Of a stretch of DNA of 64,000 nt, positions 26,345 to 34,282 are shown piece after piece. The position numbers and the translations under genes were made by a program. The notes below the pieces were generated by a model. The model worked only from the letters and a program-made list of their open reading frames with translations. It did no database searches and was not told the origin of the DNA. The first letter of the stretch is position 1. Every line of letters begins with the position of its first letter. Location: positions 62,001 through 126,000 of the forward strand of contig NZ_AJYQ02000127.1 in NCBI RefSeq assembly GCF_000287055.2, written 5' to 3'. This stretch comes from Vibrio genomosp. F10 str. ZF-129 (GTDB lineage Bacteria; Pseudomonadota; Gammaproteobacteria; Enterobacterales; Vibrionaceae).

Positions 26345-28291
26345 TTATTCAGTGGGCGTATTTTCAATAGACAGTGGCAGATCTTTAGGAATGATGAGAG
26401 TGAATTTGACTCCTTGGCCCGGTTCCGATTCAAATTGAAGATCGCCACTCAGTTTTTGTTTAAGCAAATTAAAGACCAAATTCAGTCCTAGCCCACTGCC
26501 TCCTTTTCCGCGTTTACTGGTAAAAAATGGTTCAAATATTTTTTGATGTAATGCGTTTTCAACCCCACTTCCATTGTCGGTGTATTCGAGCACGATATCT
26601 GAATCACTTTGATGGAACCTGATTGAAATCATGGGATTATCGAGGTTATCAAACGCGTGATTAATGCTGTTCATGACAAGATTAGTGACGATTTGAGTCA
26701 GAACACCGGGTAGGCTATTCATGACAATAGCGACGTTGCCTGAAACAACGGGTACGACAGGGACTCGTCTGGTTTCTGAATGAAGACTGCTCATCAGTGA
26801 ATCAAGCACTTCTTTAACATTGAAAAGAGTACGAACTTCAGACACTTGATCGACCGCCGTTTGCTTGAAGTCCTTGATTAGCTTGGCGGCTCTGTTAAGG
26901 TTTTGCTCAAGCATACTGTTGCCTTCGTTGAGTTGTTCCATCAGTTGACTGAATTGGGTGCTTGTTAGTGTCTGGTTTGAAAATGCCGTTGTTAATTCAG
27001 CGCTAACATCGCGAATCACTGAAGCTGCGGTCACTGAAATCCCGAGCGGTGTATTCACTTCATGGGCGACCCCAGCAACAAGACCACCAAGTGCGGCCAA
27101 CTTCTCTGACTCTATTAGTTGCTCTTGCGTCGCCTGAAGTTGCTCCATACTCTGCTTTAAGTCTGCTGTCCTATCCGCTACGGTATGCTCTAAATTGGCA
27201 TTGAGAGTCTCGAGTTGAAGCTGCGCCACTTTTAAGTCTGATATGTTAATGCTGGTACCACGAAATCCAATAAATTTGCCATTAGAAAACCTTGCGAGCG
27301 CCTGGAAGAGCATATGATAAGTTTTCTCACCAATCTTGATCGTTTCTTCACATCGAGAAAAATCGGTGGATAATTTTACGCACCTTTTCAAATTCGACAG
27401 GTCGTTTAACTCGGGTACATCAAACAGGTACGGTTTATTAAAAGGATCAATGCTGAGAGACTTTGCCATGGATTCCGAGCAGTAGGTTAACTTTCCCAGT
27501 TCGTCGGTTTCCCACAACCAGTCAGATGAAACATGAGTAAAGTCACTGAGTCGCTCTTGTTCAAACTTAATATTGTTGTAGAGCGTGGTGACATCGGCGG
27601 TGATTTTATTGGTTTCATATGCCAACCAATTTAGCTCATCGTCCTCTTCCATAATCCATTTTTTATAAAATAGGTTAAGTGGTTTTGACGGATGCCGTGG
27701 GTTGTATTTTCTTAAATACTTTGCGATTAAGAATATTCGACGATTGATGCTTTCATGAAAGACCATCAGGATAAGAATGCACACAAAGGTGGTTTTTATT
27801 GAGTTAAAAATCAGGGTAATAATAAACTGCATCAGCAGTGCGTCGTAAATGGTCTTGGCGTTGGATTCTATGTAAATAGTACCGAGAAGCTCCGAATCTT
27901 CGCCGTCACGGCTTAAGTATTCTAAAGGGAAACTGACTGAAACGCGCTCATCTAGTACCTTGCTACCCGCATGGAAGGAGTAGTCGCCAGAGTCCACTTG
28001 CAGATAGTCAATCTTAGGTAAATTGACTAAACCGTCGAGACGTTCTTGTAAAACAACAAGGTCAAAATTCCACAACGAAGAGGCCAATAATGGCGCATGC
28101 ACACTTTCTATCTCGTAGTGTCGCTGATCAACAGCGTTAAATTCACGATTATAGTCCCAGTACAGCTGAATAAGCGTCATGATCAGAGTGATGGCCCCAC
28201 TCAGTATCACCGTGATGAGAATAATTCGACGACCAATCCGACTATGCAAAGGGTTACTGATGCTCTGCTCAAACTGCATTTTGTTTTTCAT
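26345..28291 (-). CDS. membrane sensor histidine kinase (PAS, HisKA)
   Basis: 648-aa kinase: TM helix (about 19-42), periplasmic sensor region (about 43-150), second TM (about 155-180), a HAMP-like linker, a PAS domain (about 255-350; SSDWLWETDELGKLTYCS), a coiled coil (LEHTVADRTADLKQSMEQL), then HisKA with H410 in GVAHEVNTPLG and a HATPase with DNGSGV and GSGLGLNLV. No receiver domain, so it must pass phosphate to a separate regulator; the convergent REC/HD-GYP gene is the obvious candidate. The signal is unknown. Confidence 0.9.
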   Translation of the reverse strand: MKNKMQFEQSISNPLHSRIGRRIILITVILSGAITLIMTLIQLYWDYNREFNAVDQRHYEIESVHAPLLASSLWNFDLVVLQERLDGLVNLPKIDYLQVDSGDYSFHAGSKVLDERVSVSFPLEYLSRDGEDSELLGTIYIESNAKTIYDALLMQFIITLIFNSIKTTFVCILILMVFHESINRRIFLIAKYLRKYNPRHPSKPLNLFYKKWIMEEDDELNWLAYETNKITADVTTLYNNIKFEQERLSDFTHVSSDWLWETDELGKLTYCSESMAKSLSIDPFNKPYLFDVPELNDLSNLKRCVKLSTDFSRCEETIKIGEKTYHMLFQALARFSNGKFIGFRGTSINISDLKVAQLQLETLNANLEHTVADRTADLKQSMEQLQATQEQLIESEKLAALGGLVAGVAHEVNTPLGISVTAASVIRDVSAELTTAFSNQTLTSTQFSQLMEQLNEGNSMLEQNLNRAAKLIKDFKQTAVDQVSEVRTLFNVKEVLDSLMSSLHSETRRVPVVPVVSGNVAIVMNSLPGVLTQIVTNLVMNSINHAFDNLDNPMISIRFHQSDSDIVLEYTDNGSGVENALHQKIFEPFFTSKRGKGGSGLGLNLVFNLLKQKLSGDLQFESEPGQGVKFTLIIPKDLPLSIENTPTE

Positions 28292-28359
28292 GTACTACCC
28301 GTTATGTTCGCCAGTCATATAAGTATAGAAGCTAGTCGGCATTTGGTACTATGCGCTGC

Positions 28360-28387
28360 AGCACATAAGCAAAAGCACATAAGAAAA
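28360..28387. repeat. 14-bp tandem duplication upstream of the kinase
   Basis: AGCACATAAGCAAA and AGCACATAAGAAAA are adjacent (13 of 14 identical), about 70 nt upstream of the kinase start. Confidence 0.8.
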
Positions 28388-28559
28388 AATCGTTTCTGCT
28401 AGCGCTATGATCTTTGCCAGAAAAGGTGGGATAACAAATGTGTTTTAACGTGACTCTTGTTAGTTTTACCTGGTTATTGCCCGTGAAAGCTTCAATTAGA
28501 GCCTCACTTCGTGGTATGTTCCAAAGCAAAATGAAACCGATAATATGGAAGTTAACGAT

Positions 28560-28907
28560 ATGGATTTAAACACATTTATTTCACAGCTTAAGCGAGAGCC
28601 TGAACTTATTGAATTTGAACAAACCATGAGTGTGATTGACGAAAATTTTAGTTTTACTCCAACCACGTTTACTAACGGTAAAACACTCAATCAGGCAGGG
28701 CAGAATAATGGCTCTTGCAAAATATTCGCGTTGGGTGCATTACAGCAGCTTTCTATTGAAGAAACGCTGGCTTGCTTTGGCCGATTCTATCGCGAAGACG
28801 TATTAAAGCACCCAGAGGGTGACGACCATCAAAACATTCGAAACTTTATGGTAACGGGTTGGGAGGGTGTTGAATTTGAAGCTGTTGCATTGGTGAAAAA
28901 AGTCTAG
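28560..28907 (+). CDS. HopJ-family protein
   Basis: 115-aa protein of the HopJ (HopPmaJ) family, named after a Pseudomonas syringae type III effector but widespread in free-living bacteria as a small cytoplasmic protein. FTNGKTLNQAGQNNGSCKIFALG and FGRFYREDVLKHPEGDDHQNIRNFMVTGW are the conserved blocks. ATG 28560, with GGAAG upstream, is preferred to ATG 28545, which has no ribosome-binding site. No type III secretion genes are present, so an effector role is not supported here. Confidence 0.85.
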   Translation: MDLNTFISQLKREPELIEFEQTMSVIDENFSFTPTTFTNGKTLNQAGQNNGSCKIFALGALQQLSIEETLACFGRFYREDVLKHPEGDDHQNIRNFMVTGWEGVEFEAVALVKKV

Positions 28908-28917
28908 CGTTCTATTT

Positions 28918-28981
28918 ATTTACGGACTAGGTGATTTACGGACTAAGTTATTTACGAACTAAGTGATTTACGAACCAAGCG
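28918..28981. repeat. 16-bp tandem repeat, four copies
   Basis: Four consecutive 16-bp units beginning ATTTACG (28918, 28934, 28950, 28966), consensus ATTTACGGACTAAGTG, each differing by 1-4 bases. More decayed copies may follow to about 29025. It starts 10 nt after the HopJ-family stop. Confidence 0.93.
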
Positions 28982-29048
28982 TCTATATTTCACAAACCTA
29001 GCGTCTGCTTTACTTATCTAGCATTGAGCTTATATCTCACAACTGACC

Positions 29049-29378
29049 TTAAAGGATAGGCAGTGCACTTAAGCATTTACGGCACAGGCAAACGCCACTG
29101 TCGGTAACACCTGCACTGTCTCGCCTTTCAATATCAAAGCACCAACAGGTACTTTTTCCACTCTCAATATCGCATTGAGTTTTTGCACTGCATAAAGGGC
29201 ATTCGTGGCTGCTTTTTTCACCACGTAGCTCTGCCATTATGCTCGCTCTTTGATCATCGCTGTAGTTTGGCCATTGGGCGATTTCTTTCTTGGTTCTGTG
29301 GCATCCAATGCACATATCGCCAGACGTTTTACATAAACCGATGCAGGGTGTTTTACAGGGAGCGTTCATTTCTACCAT
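29049..29378 (-). CDS. DUF1289 protein with Cys-rich CWC tail
   Basis: 109-aa cytoplasmic protein with two cysteine-rich parts. The N-terminal DUF1289 block is CKTPCIGLCKTSGDMCIGC; the C-terminal block (CPLC, CWCF, CLCRKC) matches the cysteine-rich CWC family. Fourteen or so cysteines in this pattern suggest metal (zinc) binding. The frame runs to 29474, but ATG 29378 with AAAGG just upstream (or ATG 29369) fits DUF1289 proteins better and leaves room for the divergent yegD promoter. Function unknown. Confidence 0.78.
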   Translation of the reverse strand: MVEMNAPCKTPCIGLCKTSGDMCIGCHRTKKEIAQWPNYSDDQRASIMAELRGEKSSHECPLCSAKTQCDIESGKSTCWCFDIERRDSAGVTDSGVCLCRKCLSALPIL

Positions 29379-29494
29379 TGCCTTTGAAAACAGGCCTAAA
29401 GTATACCAGAGAACGTAGGTCATGCTTATTGATTCTAGAAAAGCATAAAGCCTTGGTGTAGGATTGTCGGCCATTTTCTATTGGTGAGATCACT

Positions 29495-30847
29495 ATGTTC
29501 ATTGGATTTGATTACGGTACCGCGAATTGCTCAGTGGCGACCATGCAAGATGGGCAGCCAATACTACTTCCGCTCGAAGGTGATAGTTTTTATATTCCTT
29601 CAACGTTATGTGCACCGACGCGAGAATCTGTTTCTGAGCACCTTTTTCGTCACAGAAGCATTTCTCCTTCTGATGCCGTTGGGGAGCAAGTATTGAGGCG
29701 TTCGATAGCGTTCAACCGAGAAGAAAGCATTGACCTTCAATCGGAAGATGTTGCATTTGGTCAATCTGCCCTAGATCTTTATTTAGATGATCCGAGAGAT
29801 GTTTACTACGTTAAATCACCGAAATCATTTTTAGGAGCGTCAGGTTTACATGACGTTCAACTGAGTTTTTTTGAAGATCTCGTTTGCGCCATGATGGCCA
29901 ATATAAAATCGCAGGCTGAATTACATACACAAAAAATGATTGCTGATGCAGTTATTGGTCGACCGATTAATTTTCATGGACGCGGTGGCGAGGCGGCAAA
30001 TAAGCAAGCCGAGAAAATTCTAGAAAAAGCGGCAAAGCGAGCGGGTTTTGAGCAAGTTGTTTTTCAATTTGAGCCTGTTGCAGCCGGGTTAGAATATGAA
30101 GCAACACTCAATGACAACATCACGGTTCTGGTTGTGGATATAGGCGGTGGTACGACCGATTGCTCGATGATAGCAATGGGGCCAACTTGGCGAGGAAAAT
30201 CAGACCGTACGCAATCTCTTCTCGCTCATAGTGGGCAACGGGTAGGGGGGAATGACTTAGATATACATCTAGCGTTCAGACAACTCATGGCACCTTTTGG
30301 GTTTGGTAGTCAAACCAAGAGTGGTATTGAAATGCCCATTACACAGTATTGGAATCCAATTGCCATTAACAATGTAGAGGCTCAGAAAGAGTTTTACTCG
30401 CGATCCAATTTATCGGCGCTTAAAATGTTGGTGAAAGAAGCGAGTGAACCTGAAAAGTTAAATAGGCTTCTTCAAGTGTACAACGAAACATTGGGCTACA
30501 ATATCGTCCGTCGAGCTGAAGAAGCGAAGATTGCCCTTTCTTCTGATCGTCATTATCAAGCACACATCGATCTTCTTTCAGAAACGATCCAGGTTGAGAT
30601 CACCCAACAACAAATGATTGACGCGATAGAGCAACCGAAATCGAAAATGGCCGAGCTTGTTAAAGAAGCGGTAAAATTAAGCAGCGCTCAGCCAGATGTC
30701 ATTTTCATGACGGGAGGCTCGGCACGCTCTCCATTCTTGCGCAAAGCGGTAGAAGAACTGCTACCGAATATTCCCGTAGTGAGCGGCAATTATTTTGGGT
30801 CAGTCACCGCAGGGCTGGCGAGATGGGCAGACATCTGCTTCAAGTAA
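29495..30847 (+). CDS. yegD: YegD, Hsp70-like actin-fold ATPase
   Basis: 450-aa member of the Hsp70 superfamily that keeps the nucleotide-binding domain but lacks the substrate-binding domain. FIGFDYGTANCSVA is phosphate loop 1, VVDIGGGTTDCSM phosphate loop 2 and FMTGGSARSPFLRKAV the adenosine motif. Similar in length to E. coli YegD, whose role is not established. GGTGAG precedes ATG, and a clear terminator follows. Confidence 0.92.
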   Translation: MFIGFDYGTANCSVATMQDGQPILLPLEGDSFYIPSTLCAPTRESVSEHLFRHRSISPSDAVGEQVLRRSIAFNREESIDLQSEDVAFGQSALDLYLDDPRDVYYVKSPKSFLGASGLHDVQLSFFEDLVCAMMANIKSQAELHTQKMIADAVIGRPINFHGRGGEAANKQAEKILEKAAKRAGFEQVVFQFEPVAAGLEYEATLNDNITVLVVDIGGGTTDCSMIAMGPTWRGKSDRTQSLLAHSGQRVGGNDLDIHLAFRQLMAPFGFGSQTKSGIEMPITQYWNPIAINNVEAQKEFYSRSNLSALKMLVKEASEPEKLNRLLQVYNETLGYNIVRRAEEAKIALSSDRHYQAHIDLLSETIQVEITQQQMIDAIEQPKSKMAELVKEAVKLSSAQPDVIFMTGGSARSPFLRKAVEELLPNIPVVSGNYFGSVTAGLARWADICFK

Positions 30848-30894
30848 CATTCGTTAACCGTTAATCGCCAAGCACTAATAGTTAATAGGCACAT

Positions 30895-30928
30895 GAACCA
30901 TCACCAATCTGTGATGGTTCGTTTCTTT
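30895..30928 (+). terminator. intrinsic terminator of yegD
   Basis: Perfect 10-bp stem GAACCATCAC/GTGATGGTTC with 6-nt loop followed by GTTTCTTT. Confidence 0.85.
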
Positions 30929-30993
30929 GGCGGTTCATTGTTTTGAAGCGATCAAATTACAATGCCGATTTTGAATGCTACCTGTGTGTAACG

Positions 30994-31944
30994 TTATTTT
31001 GAGTGCTGAGGTGGCTGATAAGAAAGAGAGGCGTCTTGTCGTATGAAAACGTTGCTCGCAATAATGCTACCCACACATATGCAAACTAAACCTAAGCAAG
31101 ATAATAGCTGAGGTGTTTCATTAAATATCACCATCGCAAGTAGCGTAGCAACAACAGGGGTAAGAGACCCGAACGCTGCGGTTCGCTCTGCTCCAAGGAT
31201 TGAAATGGCATGCAGAAAAGTAAACGAAGCAAACAAACCAATTCCAAAACCTTGTATGAGCAAATGTCCCAGTAATTCTCTGAAAGGCCAATCTCTTGCA
31301 ACCTCTATCAATGAATGGTGTTTAAGAGGTGAGAGAAGAGAGCTTTCGATAACACCGGTGGCGATGAGCAAAGCCAACAAGACGAAAGAGACAAAGGAAA
31401 TTAATCCGGCACAAACCAGTGCAGGTAAATGACTAACCCGCGCACAAATCGTGAATGTTGCCCACATTAAACTCCCCACCAAAAATAACAGATGGCCTTT
31501 CAAGAGCGCAGGATGGTTTTCAGATGCGCCTGACCATAAAAATAGGCCAATCCCAACAATGATAAGTCCCAGCCCAACTTTTCGATGTTCACTTAACGGT
31601 TGAGAGAAAAGGATCACCGCAATAGCAGAAACAAATAAGGGTAATGTCCCGGGTACTAAAGCACTACCATCAGACACGGTGGCATTCTGCATTGCCCAGC
31701 CTGCGATGAGCAAGTACGGGAGCCCACCACCAACAATCATGCCAAGCAGATATCGAATAGGGATAGATAGGATCTGTTTTCTGGCTCGGAAAGTGACTGG
31801 GAAAAGAACTAAAGCCGGCACCAAAAAACGCGTAATCGCGATATCAGCAGGAGTAAATGAAGATATCGCCCCACCTTTTAGTGAAAGAAAGAAGCCAGAC
31901 CAAAGCAGTACTGTTGCAAAAATTGAGAGGTAGCCCTTAAACAT
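30994..31944 (-). CDS. EamA-family (DMT) transporter
   Basis: 316-aa inner-membrane protein with ten predicted helices in two EamA repeats, a family of metabolite and amino-acid exporters. AAAGGT lies upstream of ATG. It is divergent from an Lrp/AsnC regulator 149 nt away; this pairing is common where the regulator senses an amino acid and controls its exporter, so amino-acid export is a reasonable but unproven guess. Confidence 0.85.
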   Translation of the reverse strand: MFKGYLSIFATVLLWSGFFLSLKGGAISSFTPADIAITRFLVPALVLFPVTFRARKQILSIPIRYLLGMIVGGGLPYLLIAGWAMQNATVSDGSALVPGTLPLFVSAIAVILFSQPLSEHRKVGLGLIIVGIGLFLWSGASENHPALLKGHLLFLVGSLMWATFTICARVSHLPALVCAGLISFVSFVLLALLIATGVIESSLLSPLKHHSLIEVARDWPFRELLGHLLIQGFGIGLFASFTFLHAISILGAERTAAFGSLTPVVATLLAMVIFNETPQLLSCLGLVCICVGSIIASNVFIRQDASLSYQPPQHSK

Positions 31945-32093
31945 AGTGTTTACCTTTTGTGAATAAGCACTATTATCCTTCTAAATATGCGCTTATATCA
32001 GGCGTAATGTTAACTAAATTCATCAAATATTGGCTGTAATTGTCGCCTAACAATTGATGATTAGCTGAATCAATCGTGTAGGTATTCATTGAA

Positions 32094-32549
32094 ATGGACA
32101 GAATTGATAGACGTATACTGGAATTAATTCAGCAGCAGGGAAGGTTGTCCACCGCTGACCTGGCAGACAAAGTCGGTTTGTCTGCTTCACCTTGCGCTCG
32201 ACGTTTAAAAAAGCTTGAAGATGAGGGTGTTATCGATAGCTATAACGCGAGCTTGAACAAGGGGAAATTGGGCATTGGAATGACGGTATTCGTTGAAGTG
32301 AGTTTAAACAACCATCAAGCGGGTTCGATAGATGGATTCGAACAGGCGATGTGTGAAAGCAAAGAAGTGATTAATTGCCATGTGGTATCCGGTGCTTATG
32401 ATTATTTATTAGAGGTCGTCACCAAAGATCTCGAAGGGTATGAACAGTTCACGCGTCAATTACAAAGAATTCAGACGGTGAAAGACATTCATACACACTT
32501 AGCAATAAGACAAGTAAAACAAGGTAAGTCGCTGCCTATTTTAATATAG
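32094..32549 (+). CDS. Lrp/AsnC-family regulator
   Basis: 151-aa feast/famine regulator. Residues 1-60 hold the helix-turn-helix (MDRIDRRILELIQQQGR, LADKVGLSASPCARRLKKLE), and about 65-145 the RAM/AsnC_trans_reg effector domain (VVSGAYDYLLEVVTKD). The effector is probably an amino acid. It is transcribed away from the EamA exporter, its likely target. Confidence 0.9.
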   Translation: MDRIDRRILELIQQQGRLSTADLADKVGLSASPCARRLKKLEDEGVIDSYNASLNKGKLGIGMTVFVEVSLNNHQAGSIDGFEQAMCESKEVINCHVVSGAYDYLLEVVTKDLEGYEQFTRQLQRIQTVKDIHTHLAIRQVKQGKSLPILI

Positions 32550-32693
32550 GCAGCTTGTTTAATTTGCCGCTTCTTTTATAAGCAGTTTCATTGACAAGCA
32601 GAAGGGAAAAATAGGCTTCACCTATTTACAGCTCGTCAATTGGCTGAGACTCGCTTAGAGAATAGCTAAGGTCTACTAAACGAGAGTCAACGG

Positions 32694-33899
32694 CTAACCA
32701 AGAGCCGGTAGAAAGCCCGCACTGATGGCCAGCTGTGCCGAAACAATAAAGACCCCAACCATACCGGTCATGATAAGGGCTGGCTTACCACCAAACACTT
32801 GGTACTCAGACTGGTAGTGCTCAGATTGTCTAACTTTATACACCATTGCAACAGGTAGGAAGATAGCCAGTACAGCAAGGGCAATAGCGGCGTAACCTAA
32901 CGCCATAATAAAGCCTTGTGGGTAGAAAAGAGCAAAACCAAGTGGCGGTACAAAGGTAATGATGGCTGAAAAAAATCGATTTCCTTCTTTTGCTTTCCCC
33001 TTCACGGAGTCAGCCAGGAACTCAAATAAGCCAAGGCTTACACCCAAAAAAGACGTCAGTAGCGCTAAATCTGCGAATATCCCAACTATTTGACTAATAT
33101 TGGATTGCTGTACCGTTACGGCAAGCTCGCTAATAAGGGCAGATAATCCCGTGTTTTCTATCAGAGTATCTTGGCTTATCACCCCTAATGTAACGATTTG
33201 CCAGAAGATATAGACAACTAAAGGGATCGACGAGCCAATGAGAATCGCTTTACGTAACGAGCGAGTGTCACCATCCAAGTAATTGACCACCGCAGGGATA
33301 CTGCCGTGAAAACCAAACGAGGTAAAAATAACCGGTATTGCCGCAACAATGAAACCCTGTTGAATGGGCATACTGAGCAGGTATCCTTGAGTCACATTTG
33401 GCGCAAGAAATCCAAGAACGACGACCATAGCAACCAGCTTTGTGATAAACAAAACGCGATTCACTTTATCTACCGTGCTTGTTCCAAACGTAACAATCGT
33501 TGCCACAATGAGCGTAAAGAGTACCGTCGCGAACGGAGCGTTAATGTCAGTTCCAGACCAAGAGGCTAATCGCTCACCAAACTGAGCGCCACCACCTGCG
33601 ATATAGGCTGAGCACAAAGAATAGAAAAGAAACAACATAGCAAAGCTTGTCAACCATTGGCCTTTTTTCCCCAATATTTTTTTGGCCAAACTATGCAGCG
33701 TAGCATTGCTATCGGCGTGTTGATGAAGTTCAAGCATCAATAGTGCAGTGAAAGCCATTAAAAGCCAAAGGCTCAGCATTATGATGAGTGAAGTTGAGAA
33801 TCCAATGCCTGCGGATGCGATAGGGAGCGCAAGCATGCCTGCGCCAATCGTGGTACCGGCAATAATCAAAGTACTACCAAATATCTTTGAATCTGTCAT
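32694..33899 (-). CDS. tyrP: TyrP-like aromatic amino-acid permease
   Basis: 401-aa inner-membrane H+-coupled transporter of the HAAAP family with eleven hydrophobic segments. FGSTLIIAGTTIGAGMLALP is the family signature at TM1, as in E. coli TyrP and Mtr, so it should import tyrosine or tryptophan. ATG 33899 matches the N-terminus of TyrP; ATG 33929 would add ten residues. A TyrR-like box lies 145-160 nt upstream and a weaker one abuts the start, which supports an aromatic substrate. Confidence 0.85.
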   Translation of the reverse strand: MTDSKIFGSTLIIAGTTIGAGMLALPIASAGIGFSTSLIIMLSLWLLMAFTALLMLELHQHADSNATLHSLAKKILGKKGQWLTSFAMLFLFYSLCSAYIAGGGAQFGERLASWSGTDINAPFATVLFTLIVATIVTFGTSTVDKVNRVLFITKLVAMVVVLGFLAPNVTQGYLLSMPIQQGFIVAAIPVIFTSFGFHGSIPAVVNYLDGDTRSLRKAILIGSSIPLVVYIFWQIVTLGVISQDTLIENTGLSALISELAVTVQQSNISQIVGIFADLALLTSFLGVSLGLFEFLADSVKGKAKEGNRFFSAIITFVPPLGFALFYPQGFIMALGYAAIALAVLAIFLPVAMVYKVRQSEHYQSEYQVFGGKPALIMTGMVGVFIVSAQLAISAGFLPALG

Positions 33900-33900
33900 G

Positions 33901-33918
33901 TGTACACTTAAATTTACG
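33901..33918. promoter_or_regulatory. weak TyrR-like box at the tyrP start
   Basis: TGTACA-N6-TTTACG matches the TyrR consensus TGTAAA-N6-TTTACA at 10 of 12 positions and touches the start codon region of tyrP. Confidence 0.35.
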
Positions 33919-34043
33919 TTATTTAACATCTAGCGAAGAATACTGCGATTCGAACAAATAACAGATTCTGCGTTCATAAGTTGAAGATTTTGTGGCTTTT
34001 AAGTCTGCAAATCAAGTGTTTTGTAAGGTTTTAAATCCACAAA

Positions 34044-34061
34044 TGTAAATTAAAATGTACA
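34044..34061. promoter_or_regulatory. TyrR-like box upstream of tyrP
   Basis: TGTAAA-N6-TGTACA matches the TyrR consensus TGTAAA-N6-TTTACA at 11 of 12 positions. Together with the weak box this resembles the two-box arrangement of E. coli tyrP. Confidence 0.55.
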
Positions 34062-34107
34062 TTCGGGATGTTTGAGTAATTATTGCGTCATCTTCGTCGG
34101 TTCGGAG

Positions 34108-34143
34108 TAACGCTATAAAGTAAAGTAACATTATAAAGTTAAG
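34108..34143. repeat. 18-bp tandem duplication upstream of rhlE
   Basis: TAACGCTATAAAGTAAAG and TAACATTATAAAGTTAAG are adjacent (15 of 18 identical). Confidence 0.85.
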
Positions 34144-34203
34144 TGGCATGTCGAAAGGCAACCGCTAAGGACAACAACTCTGTACAGCGAGACCGTAAAC
34201 ATA

Positions 34204-34235
34204 ATTACCTGCTTTCATTATTACCTGCTTTCATT
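34204..34235. repeat. 16-bp perfect tandem duplication upstream of rhlE
   Basis: ATTACCTGCTTTCATT occurs twice head to tail, ending 47 nt before the rhlE start codon, within its probable promoter or leader. Confidence 0.93.
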
Positions 34236-34282
34236 TAGGCATTCTGTTAAAATCCGCGCCAGTTTAACAATAGGTAAAAAAC

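Larger units (their letters stand above)
33900..34282. other. divergent tyrP-rhlE regulatory region
   Basis: 383 nt without a gene. It contains two TyrR-like boxes on the tyrP side (33901-33918, 34044-34061) and two separate tandem duplications on the rhlE side (34108-34143, 34204-34235). Confidence 0.6.

Noticed and set aside
28560..28907. type III secretion effector
   Set aside because: The HopJ name comes from one pathogen; no secretion or chaperone genes are nearby and the family is widespread in bacteria without this system.
28918..28981. CRISPR array
   Set aside because: The 16-bp units are directly adjacent without spacers and no cas genes are present.
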